Below, one piece after another: positions 41,837 to 50,354 of a stretch of 56,308 nucleotides of DNA; within the stretch, counting starts at the first letter, position 1; each line of letters starts with the position of its first letter. The position numbers and the translations under genes were made by a program. The DNA comes from Armatimonadota bacterium (GTDB lineage: Bacteria; Armatimonadota; Fimbriimonadia; Fimbriimonadales; ATM1): NCBI GenBank assembly GCA_021324165.1, contig JAJPJR010000044.1, forward strand, positions 1-56,308. Reading direction: 5' to 3'. The notes beneath the pieces were generated by a model. It ran no database searches. It was not told the DNA's origin and saw nothing but the letters and a program-made list of their open reading frames with translations.

Positions 41837-42544
41837 ATGCTCACCGAAGAATTGAGGCGGCTTGGCAGGTTGCAAAAGGTTGACGCCTCGATTGTGGAGC
41901 TGAAACGCCGATTCGAAGCGATTGACCCGGGCGCGGCCGCGAAACAACTTGTAGATCAGGCGCGCGAAAGATTTTCCCAAGCCGAAGAGCGCCTTAAATC
42001 CGTGCGCGGAGAACTTTCCGACAGCGAACTGGAACAGAAGCGGCTGGAACAAAAGCGCGAGAGCGAACAGAAAAAACTTTATGCGGGCGGAATCTACAAT
42101 GCGCGGGACGCCGAAGCTATCGAACGCGAAACCGCCAACCTGAAAGAGCGCATAGCAAAACTGGATGAACGGATTTTGGAATTGTGGGAGATGGTGCCCC
42201 CCGCGCAAGCCGAACTGGATGAAGCGAAACAGAAACTGGCCGCAGCCGAAGAAAACTACGCGAAATATCTTGAAAAGTATTCCAAAATCCAGCACGAATA
42301 TGAAGCCAAAATGGCTTCGCTCAATCAAGAACGCGCAAAAGCCGTCGAAGACTGCGATGCTTCGCTGCTTTTGAAATACGACATCATGCGCGAAAAGAAA
42401 GGCGGCATCGGCCTTGCCAAAGTTGTAGGCGGCCAATGCAGCATCTGCCACTCCTCGCTCTCAAAAATCCAGTTGGAATCTGTGACCCTCGGCCGGTCGC
42501 TCGAAACGTGCGAAGGCTGCGGACGTTATCTTTACGTGGAATAA
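41837..42544 (+). CDS. Coiled-coil protein with C4 zinc ribbon (CdsZ-like)
   Basis: The 235-aa product has a long coiled coil (about residues 10-180, e.g. ERFSQAEERLKSVRGELSDS). The C-terminal zinc ribbon has GQCSICHSSLSKIQ and ETCEGCGRYLY, each with a Cys pair. This architecture is widespread in bacteria next to GTP cyclohydrolase-type and RNase HI genes; chlamydial CdsZ is a secretion-linked member. Function in this organism unknown. Followed 6 bases later by the gene at 42551, so probably one transcript. Confidence 0.88.
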   Translation: MLTEELRRLGRLQKVDASIVELKRRFEAIDPGAAAKQLVDQARERFSQAEERLKSVRGELSDSELEQKRLEQKRESEQKKLYAGGIYNARDAEAIERETANLKERIAKLDERILELWEMVPPAQAELDEAKQKLAAAEENYAKYLEKYSKIQHEYEAKMASLNQERAKAVEDCDASLLLKYDIMREKKGGIGLAKVVGGQCSICHSSLSKIQLESVTLGRSLETCEGCGRYLYVE

Positions 42545-42550
42545 ACCGCA

Positions 42551-43477
42551 ATGACCGAAGCGGAACTGTTCGCGTTTTTTGGCAAACCGCTTGGCTTGAA
42601 TCCTGAAGCAGCGCTGCAGCCCGTCAATCTTCCTGTTTGGAAGCCTGAAACCGGGCCGTATTACAAAGTGCAGTATGTGATCGAACTGATCGGACCGAAT
42701 TTGATTTCGGCACAACAAGCCAAAGCACTTCTTGAACAAAACGCACGAACCGCGCTCGGAAACCCAGAAATCTATGTGATGATTCCAGGCCAATCGAGGT
42801 GGCAGACGTTGTGGCCCGGCGAGCCGAATCTCACTTACGACAGTTTGGCGTTCGCATGGGATCTGGTTTCCGAAAACGGGCAGATCACAGCCGCCACCGC
42901 GAACGAACTGTGGAAACGCACCGAAACGGTGGGCAAGACTTTGCAGCGCCGCGCCGCGCCCCTTCCACCCCCCGATGATGCGGCGCGTGCCGCCAGCAAC
43001 CTTCGCACGATCAAAGATTCGCTCGACATCGGACTCGACATTCTCATCAGCCCTAAAAGCGATCCGTTCGATGCAAAACGTGTGTTCGAATGCGCTTATG
43101 AAATGGGATTTGCGCTTCGCAATTCGGGACTCTTAGAGTGGAAACAGCAAGGGTGGCCCGAACCTCTCCTGACGATTTTTCCTGCCTACGAAGGCGATCT
43201 TCTTGATCCGAAATCGTGTCCTACGCTCGACGGCTTGGCGATCGGTTTTTCGGTGCCGTGTTCGCCTGCGCCGGAACAGATGTTGGAACGAACCGTCCTC
43301 GCTTCGGACGCGTTCTGCGAAAAACTGGGCGGCACCGCGGCAGATGACGACGGCAGACCGATGACGCCCGAAGCCGTCGTTCGTTTGGGAAGTTCCTTGG
43401 CAAACGCGGTGCGCGAACTTCGATCAGCAGGCTTGGAGCCCGGAAGCGCAGAGGCGCTGCGGCTGTTCAGTCCATAG
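42551..43477 (+). CDS. Uncharacterised protein with ZipA-C-like C-terminal region
   Basis: The 308-aa product is soluble. Residues about 60-120 form an alpha/beta region with a Pro-rich linker (RRAAPLPPPDDAARAA near 134). The last 80 residues, IGFSVPCSPAPEQMLERTVL then FCEKLGGTAADDDGRPMTPE, resemble the FtsZ-binding C-terminal domain of ZipA (strand, helix with LGG, DxxxxPLT, then a C-terminal helix). No N-terminal membrane anchor is present. Identification is by eye and uncertain. It overlaps the convergent nucleotidyltransferase gene by 11 bases. Confidence 0.5.
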   Translation: MTEAELFAFFGKPLGLNPEAALQPVNLPVWKPETGPYYKVQYVIELIGPNLISAQQAKALLEQNARTALGNPEIYVMIPGQSRWQTLWPGEPNLTYDSLAFAWDLVSENGQITAATANELWKRTETVGKTLQRRAAPLPPPDDAARAASNLRTIKDSLDIGLDILISPKSDPFDAKRVFECAYEMGFALRNSGLLEWKQQGWPEPLLTIFPAYEGDLLDPKSCPTLDGLAIGFSVPCSPAPEQMLERTVLASDAFCEKLGGTAADDDGRPMTPEAVVRLGSSLANAVRELRSAGLEPGSAEALRLFSP

Positions 43478-44231
43478 GTCGAAAACTCTGCGCATATTTC
43501 CAATCGTTTTCATCATCAATATCAAAGGTCGTGTAAGGATGGACGCCTTGCACCAACACGCTTTTCGAACCGAACATCATCGAACCGATCCGTTCGATGT
43601 CGTGCAGACTCAGCCTTCGCATTGCGAACTTCAAAAGAGTTCCGATGCCGACCTGCCTCAACACCGCAAACTGCGACTTTCGATTCCTGCTGATCGAGAT
43701 CAGCACATCGAGCGCCTTTTGAACCGCGGATGCCGTGCCCGCCTGCAGCGAACTTGTGGCGAACGAACCTTCGCGAAGCCGAACGTAGCGGTATTTTGCG
43801 CCGGACAGCGCGCGCATGACCGACTGTTTGTCGCACACGCCGATCGCCAAAAAATCCTCAGGAATCGTTTCGAGCTGGGAAATGAACTCCGCAATCTGGC
43901 TGCCTGCGATGAACGGCGTATCTGCAGGAAGGAACAGAATGCGGCGGCTTTCTTTCAACGCGGCGATGCCGTTGGATGCGCTCTCGACTGGAGAATTGCC
44001 GCGGTCGGCGATGGTCACATGAGCGCAAAACGACCGCGCCGCAATCTGAATCGGCTCATCTCCGCACACGGCGATGCGTTCGATGCCTGCATCGCGCACG
44101 GCCTCGACGGCGCGCTGCAAAAGCGTTCGGCCCTTGAGATTCGCAAGCGACTTGTGATCTGTTTGAACCGTTTTGCGCAGCTCTCCCTCGGCATAGCCGC
44201 CGGCTGTGATCACCGCCGACCAGTCATTCAT
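43467..44231 (-). CDS. MobA-like nucleotidyltransferase
   Basis: Transfers a nucleotide to a phosphorylated substrate such as a sugar, alditol or molybdenum cofactor. The 254-aa product starts WSAVITAGGYAEGELRKTVQ (the AGG loop, though the canonical GxSxRMG is weaker) and has FLPADTPFIAGSQIAEFISQ with the metal-binding Asp, then a C-terminal TTFDIDDENDW. I chose the ATG at 44231, which overlaps the upstream stop (ATGA); the frame is open for 42 further codons upstream but looks Arg/Ser-rich and non-homologous. Substrate unknown. Confidence 0.8.
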   Translation of the reverse strand: MNDWSAVITAGGYAEGELRKTVQTDHKSLANLKGRTLLQRAVEAVRDAGIERIAVCGDEPIQIAARSFCAHVTIADRGNSPVESASNGIAALKESRRILFLPADTPFIAGSQIAEFISQLETIPEDFLAIGVCDKQSVMRALSGAKYRYVRLREGSFATSSLQAGTASAVQKALDVLISISRNRKSQFAVLRQVGIGTLLKFAMRRLSLHDIERIGSMMFGSKSVLVQGVHPYTTFDIDDENDWKYAQSFRPMD

Positions 44232-44671
44232 TTCAGCGCGACGGGACGAAGAAACTCGAATGCGGAGATGGGCAGGTTCCGCAACACCGCAAAGCCGATG
44301 AGAACGGAAAGGACGATCACGAGAACGCGGCTTGGATTGAGATTGAGCGGAACCCAAACACCGGTCGCGCCGAATTTAACGCATCGAACGAGCAGCCAGA
44401 TGACGGCGGGCAGAAGCAGAAGCACGAACAGCGCGTTCTGATGCAAGGCGTTCAACAAATGAAAATGGAGCAGCTCGTAAGCCGCGCGAGTCGAACCGCA
44501 CGTTGGACAAAACAGCCCGGTTGTTTCATACAAAACGCACTTAGGATAGGGCGAATGGGATGTTGGAGGAACGTTGTAAACAAAAACAGCCGAGGCGATG
44601 AACACCGCCAGCGGAATCCAAGCCGCAAGCCGCAAAGGTTTGAAGGGCGAAACTGCCGTTGCGCTCATCAC
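44228..44671 (-). CDS. DUF2752 membrane protein
   Basis: The 147-aa product has three predicted helices and the DUF2752 signature FCPTCGSTRAAYELLHFHLL (Cys-x2-Cys-Gly). No function is known for the family. A double ATG start is possible (44671 or 44668). Overlaps the nucleotidyltransferase by ATGA, so the two are co-translated. Confidence 0.85.
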   Translation of the reverse strand: MMSATAVSPFKPLRLAAWIPLAVFIASAVFVYNVPPTSHSPYPKCVLYETTGLFCPTCGSTRAAYELLHFHLLNALHQNALFVLLLLPAVIWLLVRCVKFGATGVWVPLNLNPSRVLVIVLSVLIGFAVLRNLPISAFEFLRPVALK

Positions 44672-44746
44672 CTGGTGATTTTACGACAAACGTCCTGCCG
44701 AATTGCCGCAGGCGGCCAAAAGCAATCAAAATAGCGCAGACCTGAA

Positions 44747-46153
44747 ATGAGCGATTCTCAAACTGCCACGCTGGAACGAGCCGAACGATCCGAATATCAC
44801 CGGATCGTTTGGCACTTGGCTTGGCCTGCCATCGCGCTGAACTCGCTGCAGTCAATCAACACGCTTGTGGATCGAAAGTTTTTGGATGCGATTGGGCCGG
44901 ACGCTCTTGCCGCTTCGGGCGGCGCGTTCAGCATCGTGTTCATTCTGTTCGCTTTGGCGCTTGCGATCGGAACGGGCGCCACCGCGCTGGTCAGCCGTTT
45001 TTATGGCGCCGATGAGAAGATGCGGCTGCTCAAGGCGAGCCGTCAATCGGTTTCGCTTGGAATTTTTGCGGGAACCGCGTTCGGCCTTGCCGCTTACTGG
45101 TCGGCGCCGCTGCTCACTTCGATGTTTCTGGATACGCACACCAGCGCGGCGGCATATCGCTACTCGATTCAGTATCTGCGGCCTGTGGCTTTGGCGATGC
45201 CCGCGATGTTCGTTTTCAACGTGCTGGCTTCGTGCATGAGGGCAGTGGGCGATACGCGCACGCCGATGTATGTATCCAGCATTCAGATTCTTTTGCACAT
45301 GGGTTTGAACTGGCTTTTGATGTTTCCAACCCGCGATGTGCATCTGTTTGGTCATGTGGTGAGAATGCCGGGAATGAATATGGGCGCTGCAGGATCGGGC
45401 ACGGCGTTTTGCATCAGCGCATGGATTGCGGCCGTGATGTATTTTGCAACCTCGAACCGCACCGTGCTGGGGCGGACATGGAATTTGCAATGGCCCGAAA
45501 ACGCATGGATGCGGCGCATTTTGAGAATCGCAACTCCGGCGGCGATTCAGAATCTTGTCCGTGCAGTCAGCATGACGGTTTTTATGATCGCGCTAAGACT
45601 CACGCCGCAAGGCGCCGAAGCAACGGGCGCGATGAGCATGAGTCTTTCGCTGGAAAGCATGGCGTTCATGCCGGTTTTTGGATATATGATTGCGGCGGCA
45701 ACGCTTGTGGGCCAAAGTTTGGGAATGCGCAACCCGGTGCGTGCGGAACGTTTGGCTTGGAGCGCAACGCATCAAGGCGTGGGGGTGATGACGGTGGTTG
45801 GAATCCTCCTGTTCGTTTTCGCATCTCCGCTGGCCGCCGTGTTCGTTACCGACCCCGAGCAGCGCTGTCTTACGATGCGTTATCTTCAGATTGTGGCGCT
45901 TTCTGAGCCGCTGTTTGGATATGCGATGGTTTTGGCAGGAGCGCATCAGGGCGCAGGTGACACCGTGAGGCCGGGATGGGTTACGGTGATTGCGAATTTC
46001 GGAATCCGCGTTCCGTTCGCGCTGATTTTTGCGGTGTGGATGCGGCTTGGGACGATCGCCGCCTGGTGGGCGCTGTCGCTTTCTTCGATGGCGCAAGGCG
46101 TGATGATGATCGTGGCTTTTCGCCAAGGAAAGTGGAAAGAAAAACAGGTTTGA
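44747..46153 (+). CDS. MATE-family efflux transporter
   Basis: Sodium- or proton-coupled exporter of cationic drugs or metabolites. The 468-aa product has 12 predicted helices in two similar halves. The first half has LAWPAIALNSLQSINTLVDR and the second IATPAAIQNLVRAVSMTVFM, with MNMGAAGSGTAFCISAW between. Substrate unknown. The gene is divergent from DUF2752; 75 bases separate them with no strong promoter seen. Confidence 0.92.
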   Translation: MSDSQTATLERAERSEYHRIVWHLAWPAIALNSLQSINTLVDRKFLDAIGPDALAASGGAFSIVFILFALALAIGTGATALVSRFYGADEKMRLLKASRQSVSLGIFAGTAFGLAAYWSAPLLTSMFLDTHTSAAAYRYSIQYLRPVALAMPAMFVFNVLASCMRAVGDTRTPMYVSSIQILLHMGLNWLLMFPTRDVHLFGHVVRMPGMNMGAAGSGTAFCISAWIAAVMYFATSNRTVLGRTWNLQWPENAWMRRILRIATPAAIQNLVRAVSMTVFMIALRLTPQGAEATGAMSMSLSLESMAFMPVFGYMIAAATLVGQSLGMRNPVRAERLAWSATHQGVGVMTVVGILLFVFASPLAAVFVTDPEQRCLTMRYLQIVALSEPLFGYAMVLAGAHQGAGDTVRPGWVTVIANFGIRVPFALIFAVWMRLGTIAAWWALSLSSMAQGVMMIVAFRQGKWKEKQV

Positions 46154-46172
46154 TCTGGTAACTTGCGCATCA

Positions 46173-47015
46173 ATGAAAAGGCTGCTTGGCGCGCACATGC
46201 CCACCAAAGGCGGTTTGCACACCGCCGTGATTAACGGACACGATATCGGGTGCAACTGCGTGCAGGTTTTCACGAGCAGCCCTCAGCAGTGGGGCTCGAA
46301 ACCGATCACCGACGAGATGGCCGAAGCGATGGCCGAAGCAAAACGCGCGACGAAAATTGATTCGCTGGTTTCGCACGATTCGTATCTTGTGAATTTGGCG
46401 GCATCCGATCCTGCTGTGCGCAAGCGGAGCATTTCGACGCTCATCGGCGAGATGCATCGCTGCTCGCGGCTGGGCATCGGCGTGGTGGTTTCGCATATGG
46501 GCTCGCACTTGGGAGACGGTGAAGACGTGGGCCTTCAGCGGCTTGCCGAAGGCGCACGCGAAGTGCTGAATGAAGCCCCAGGCGATGTGGTTTTCGCCAT
46601 GGAAACCACCGCCGGACAAGGCACGAACTTAGGCTATAAGTTTGAACACGTTGCCTTTGTGATGGAACATTGCAAGGCGCACGCTTCGCTTGCATGCTGC
46701 ATGGACACGTGCCATATTTTCGCGGCAGGATATGATCTGCGCACTGCGGAGGCGTATGAAAACACAATGAAGCAGTTCGACAAGATCATCGGCTTCGACA
46801 AACTTCGGTGCATCCATTTGAACGATTCGCAAAAGGAGTTTGGCTCGCGCAAAGATCGTCACGCGCACATCGGCGAAGGATGCATCGGCGAAACCGCGTT
46901 CAAACTGATTGTGAATGACAAGCGGTTTTCGAATATTCCGATGATTATTGAAACGCCCGACGCCGAAACGATGCACAAAGTGAACTTAGACAGGCTGACA
47001 TCTTTCATAAAATGA
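46173..47015 (+). CDS. nfo: Endonuclease IV (AP endonuclease)
   Basis: Cuts DNA at abasic sites in base-excision repair, using three zinc ions. The 280-aa product is a TIM barrel starting MKRLLGAHMPTKGGLHTAVI, with VVVSHMGSH, FAMETTAGQGTNLG, CMDTCHIFAAGYDL, CIHLNDSQKEFGSRKDRHAH and IIETPDAE, which contain the metal-binding His, Glu and Asp residues. Overlaps the next gene by ATGA. Confidence 0.97.
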   Translation: MKRLLGAHMPTKGGLHTAVINGHDIGCNCVQVFTSSPQQWGSKPITDEMAEAMAEAKRATKIDSLVSHDSYLVNLAASDPAVRKRSISTLIGEMHRCSRLGIGVVVSHMGSHLGDGEDVGLQRLAEGAREVLNEAPGDVVFAMETTAGQGTNLGYKFEHVAFVMEHCKAHASLACCMDTCHIFAAGYDLRTAEAYENTMKQFDKIIGFDKLRCIHLNDSQKEFGSRKDRHAHIGEGCIGETAFKLIVNDKRFSNIPMIIETPDAETMHKVNLDRLTSFIK

Positions 47016-47296
47016 ACGACAAACAACCGCTTTCCGTGAACGATCTGCTTGCCTTTGCCGTTGATCAGTTTGCCGAAATGGCTTGGCAGAAGATGGGACT
47101 GCACCCCGACCCGATAACGGGCGAGCCGGCGCCCGATCTTTTTCAGGCGAAAACAGCCATTGATGCGGCTTCGCTATTGGCGGATTTTCTATTGCCCAAG
47201 CTGGACGATGAAGACAAACGAAAACTGCAAACCTTGATCGCCGATCTCAAAATCAATTTCGTTCAAAAATCATCGCAGCCGGGCGGCGGCCTCTGA
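47012..47296 (+). CDS. DUF1844 protein
   Basis: The 94-aa soluble product has the family features VNDLLAFAVDQFAEMAWQKM and AASLLADFLLPKLDDEDKRK. Function unknown. Overlaps nfo by ATGA, so co-translated, and its last 27 bases overlap the convergent DUF167 gene. Confidence 0.85.
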   Translation: MNDKQPLSVNDLLAFAVDQFAEMAWQKMGLHPDPITGEPAPDLFQAKTAIDAASLLADFLLPKLDDEDKRKLQTLIADLKINFVQKSSQPGGGL

Positions 47297-47536
47297 TTGC
47301 GAAATGCCCAGAATTTCAAACGATTTGTTTCGGGATTTCATGCCGGAAACGAGCCTGACTCTGCTTTTGGGAATCGAAAGTTTTTTGGATAGAATCGCAA
47401 TGGCCGCTTCGTTCGCTCGGTTATCGGATGCGGGCGCGGTTACATGAATTTTTAATCCGTCCGATTCGAAATGGATTCGATTCGATTTTGCGCGGGGAAT
47501 GACCCGCGCTTTTAAAATCCAGCGCTGATCATCCAC
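47270..47536 (-). CDS. DUF167 (YggU-type) protein
   Basis: The 88-aa product has the family pattern: RVIPRAKSNRIHFESDGL, then VTAPASDNRANEAAIAILSK and SRVRLVSGMKSRNKSFEI. Structures of YggU are known but no function is established. Overlaps the gene upstream by 8 bases and DUF1844 on the other strand by 27. Confidence 0.9.
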   Translation of the reverse strand: MDDQRWILKARVIPRAKSNRIHFESDGLKIHVTAPASDNRANEAAIAILSKKLSIPKSRVRLVSGMKSRNKSFEILGISQSEAAARLR

Positions 47537-48128
47537 CGAGCATTTTCTTCAATCGTTCGATTTTTACGTCCACGGCACGGTCGTTCAATTTCTCTTTGCG
47601 AAGCAGCAGAATGCGCATCGCCTCGTGCCATTGTCCCATCTCCATATATGCGCGCTCCAACAAAACGAATGTGCCCAAGATGTCGGATTTCGCAATCAGC
47701 CGTTCGAGGATGGGTGGGATTCGCGTCCAAAGTTTTCGGGTGCTGCACCATTCTGCTTCGGTGAGCGCACCGACGATGTTGTCGGGATTCTCTTGTCGGA
47801 ATCGGTGAATCTCGATGAACGCAAGGTCTTCGCGCTCAACGTTGCCGAGCATCCACACGAGCGTCGAATTGATGTCGCCGTCTTCGGGATACATTCCTTG
47901 CTGCACTTGCAGCGCGCCGATGCATTCCCAATATTGTCCATCGTGAAACAGAAAATCTTTTCGATATTCGAGTTTTTCGAAGATGCGGGAATAGATGATA
48001 TCGGCGCGCTGCCTTCCCGGGGGAATGCTGATCGGTTTCCAAGTTCCCACTTCTTCGTCTTCTTCGATTTGCGAATACGCCGTGAGGACGGCGAAAACTC
48101 CGCAGGCGAAGGCAAACCACCGCGTCAT
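47529..48128 (-). CDS. Exported TPR-like hypothetical protein
   Basis: The 199-aa product has an N-terminal signal ([19 protein letters not shown]). Helical repeats of TPR character follow ([20 protein letters not shown] and [20 protein letters not shown]). I do not recognise a specific family. It overlaps gatB by ATGA and the DUF167 gene by 8 bases, so it forms an operon gatB - this gene - DUF167. Confidence 0.7.
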   Translation of the reverse strand: MTRWFAFACGVFAVLTAYSQIEEDEEVGTWKPISIPPGRQRADIIYSRIFEKLEYRKDFLFHDGQYWECIGALQVQQGMYPEDGDINSTLVWMLGNVEREDLAFIEIHRFRQENPDNIVGALTEAEWCSTRKLWTRIPPILERLIAKSDILGTFVLLERAYMEMGQWHEAMRILLLRKEKLNDRAVDVKIERLKKMLGG

Positions 48129-49555
48129 CGCTTCAGTTCCTCGATCAACAGTTCGTTCACCAACTGCGGGTTTGCCCGCCCCGAACTTTGTTGAATCACT
48201 TTTCCAACCAAAAAGCCCAGCACGCCGGTTTTTCCCGATCTGTATTTTTGCGCCGAATCGGCATTTTCATTTAAGACGGCGATCACGATCTTTCGGATCG
48301 CCTCTTTATCGGAAAGCTGCGACAGCCCCTGCTTTTGCGCGATGTCCCGCGGCATTTGGCCGGTTGCAAACGAAGTTTCAAACACCTCTTTGGCCATTTT
48401 TCCGCTGATTTGGCCCGAGCTCACGAGCGCAACCAGGTCGGCTAAATGATCGGGCGTTATTCTGCTTTCGCTCACCACGGTTCCCGATTCGTTGAGCATT
48501 TTGGCAAAATCGCCGTTCATCCAGTTGCAAACCGCTTTCGGCTCGCCGCCTTTGTTCACGCACGCGTCGAAAAACTCCGCCCACGCAGGCTCCGCAATGA
48601 GCAGCTCGGCATCATAATCAGATAACCCAAAACTCGAAGTGTAGCGGCGGTGCCGAGCCGTTGGAAGTTCGGGCAGACTGTTTCTAACTTCCTCGATGAA
48701 TGCGTCCTCAAACTTCATCGGCGGAAGATCGGGATCGGGGAAATAACGATAGTCGCTTTCGAACTCTTTAACGCGCATCGGATAACTGCGTTCTGCTTTT
48801 TCATCCCAACCACGTGTTTCCTGCCGCAATGTTTCGCCTTTTGCAACGGCCGCCTCCATCCGTTCGGCTTCGTGCTGAATCCCCAAAGCAACCGCTTTGA
48901 ACGATCCCAAATTCTTGAGTTCGGTTTTGACTCCCAAACTTTTGCTTCCTTCTTCGGCTATCGAAATGTTCGGTTCGCATCGCAGACTGCCTTGCTCCAT
49001 CTTTCCATCGCACACTCCCAAATAAATCAACGTGAGTCGCAGATATTGCAAATACTGCTTGGCTTCTTCGGAAGAATGAATGTCCGGTGGGAAGTCGGTA
49101 ACGATCTCCATGAGCGGAACGCCGGCGCGGTTGTAATCAATGCCGCTTCTTCCGTCGGGCAGATGCAAAAGTTTGCCGGTGTCTTCTTCCAGATGCACGC
49201 GCTTGATTCCAATCCGTTTTCCAGTTGGAAGTTCCAAATGTCCGTGATAACCGATCGGATTGGTCTCTTCGTATTGGCTGATTTGATACCCTTTCGGCAG
49301 ATCAGGATAAAAATAGTTCTTCCTGTGAAAAAGACTCCGTCGCGCGATGCTGCAATTCAACGCGAGCGCCGTTGCCAAAACGTGACGAACAGCCGCCCGA
49401 TTGATCACAGGAAGCGAACCAGGCAGCCCCAAACAAACCGGACACACCCGCGTGTTCACCTCGCCGCCAAACGCATTTGGGCAGCCGCAAAACATCTTCG
49501 TTTTGGTAAGAAGTTCGGCGTGAACTTCCATCCCAACGCTCACCACAAATCCCAT
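48125..49555 (-). CDS. gatB: Aspartyl/glutamyl-tRNA amidotransferase subunit B
   Basis: Transamidates Glu-tRNA(Gln) and Asp-tRNA(Asn) to the correct amides, with GatA and GatC. The 476-aa product has the family start [20 protein letters not shown] (zinc-site Cys) and [17 protein letters not shown], then [34 protein letters not shown], and ends with a YqeY-like tail ([20 protein letters not shown]). I chose the ATG at 49555; 51 further in-frame codons overlap a regulatory gap and are Arg-rich. gatA and gatC are not in the window. Confidence 0.97.
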   Translation of the reverse strand: MGFVVSVGMEVHAELLTKTKMFCGCPNAFGGEVNTRVCPVCLGLPGSLPVINRAAVRHVLATALALNCSIARRSLFHRKNYFYPDLPKGYQISQYEETNPIGYHGHLELPTGKRIGIKRVHLEEDTGKLLHLPDGRSGIDYNRAGVPLMEIVTDFPPDIHSSEEAKQYLQYLRLTLIYLGVCDGKMEQGSLRCEPNISIAEEGSKSLGVKTELKNLGSFKAVALGIQHEAERMEAAVAKGETLRQETRGWDEKAERSYPMRVKEFESDYRYFPDPDLPPMKFEDAFIEEVRNSLPELPTARHRRYTSSFGLSDYDAELLIAEPAWAEFFDACVNKGGEPKAVCNWMNGDFAKMLNESGTVVSESRITPDHLADLVALVSSGQISGKMAKEVFETSFATGQMPRDIAQKQGLSQLSDKEAIRKIVIAVLNENADSAQKYRSGKTGVLGFLVGKVIQQSSGRANPQLVNELLIEELKR

Positions 49556-49565
49556 CCGTTTCGAT

Positions 49566-49610
49566 TTTGGCACGAACCCGGCTTGACGCGGGCATCCGCC
49601 GCGTGCCAAA
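49566..49610. promoter_or_regulatory. Nested inverted repeat covering a candidate promoter
   Basis: TTTGGCACG (49566-49574) and CGTGCCAAA (49602-49610) are perfect 9-bp arms, with CCCG/CGGG nested inside. The plus-strand TTGACG (49583-49588) and CAAACT (49607-49612), 18 bases apart, form a candidate promoter for the gene at 49648. It lies between gatB (divergent) and that gene. A repressor operator is one reading. Confidence 0.45.
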
Positions 49611-49647
49611 CTCAGGCGCGCAACAAGCGCACGGAGGTTCAAACCCA

Positions 49648-50160
49648 ATGAAACGGACTTTGCCATTTCTGGCTGGCGGCGCGCTGTTTTGCTTCGCCTT
49701 CGCCGCACTCGACCAGTTATCCGAATTCAAAAGCTTCGTAACGGCGATGAACATGAAAATCGCCAAAGCGTTCGATAACAAAGATACGAAGTTCTTCGAC
49801 TCGATTTCCACACCCGATTTCACCATCGTCGAACGCGGGCAGACCATCAATCGGAGGCAAGCGATGGACGAGATGAAACACCAGTTCGCTCAAACCAAAA
49901 CGATGACTTGCTCCATCAAAGTTCTCAGCGTAAAACTCAACGGCAACACCGGAACAGTCGCAACGCAGGGACACGCCATCATTCACCCAAAAAACATGAA
50001 TCCGAAAGACAAAAAGGATCACGTGATCACCATGGACTTTTGGGAAACACAAACGTGGGTGAAATCCGGCAAAACCTGGAAAATCAGCAAACTCGTCGAA
50101 ACCAAGCCCTCAAAAATGATGATGGACGGCAAACCGATGGCCGCCAACGGCATGGGCTGA
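49648..50160 (+). CDS. Exported NTF2/SnoaL-like (DUF4440-type) protein
   Basis: The 170-aa product has a signal peptide ([20 protein letters not shown]) and a cone-shaped alpha+beta domain of the NTF2 type: [36 protein letters not shown] and [20 protein letters not shown]. Such domains bind small ligands or serve as scaffolds; no catalytic residues are evident. GGAGG lies 10 bases before the ATG. Followed by a strong terminator. Confidence 0.8.
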   Translation: MKRTLPFLAGGALFCFAFAALDQLSEFKSFVTAMNMKIAKAFDNKDTKFFDSISTPDFTIVERGQTINRRQAMDEMKHQFAQTKTMTCSIKVLSVKLNGNTGTVATQGHAIIHPKNMNPKDKKDHVITMDFWETQTWVKSGKTWKISKLVETKPSKMMMDGKPMAANGMG

Positions 50161-50176
50161 ACCTTTTCCAAAAAAA

Positions 50177-50200
50177 TGGGCCCCGATTGTTCGGGGCCCA
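50177..50200 (+). terminator. Intrinsic terminator (10-bp GC hairpin)
   Basis: TGGGCCCCGA pairs perfectly with TCGGGGCCCA around a TTGT loop; A7 precedes it and a T-rich CTCTCCTTTC follows. It could work in both directions. Ends the gene at 49648. Confidence 0.85.
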
Positions 50201-50319
50201 CTCTCCTTTCTTCGATCCACGTAGGATCGAGAAGCGGCGCTGAACTTCGAGGGCGCCGTCCTCGGTCGGGAGAACCGATGTATTCAATCGCAAACCCCGT
50301 GCCAAATCCGCACCGCCGG

Positions 50320-50349
50320 TATAATTTCTCCAGCCAGTTTTTTTCTGGC
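50320..50349 (+). promoter_or_regulatory. Candidate -10 box and short hairpin before ribBA
   Basis: TATAAT (50320-50325) is followed by GCCAG-TTTTTTT-CTGGC (50333-50349), a 5-bp hairpin with a T-rich loop ending 5 bases before the ATG. It could affect ribosome access. I saw no FMN riboswitch elements in the 150-base gap upstream of ribBA. Confidence 0.35.
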
Positions 50350-50354
50350 ATCTC

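Noticed and set aside
50201-50354. FMN riboswitch upstream of ribBA
   Set aside because: The conserved FMN-element blocks are not present; only a -10 box and a short hairpin are seen.
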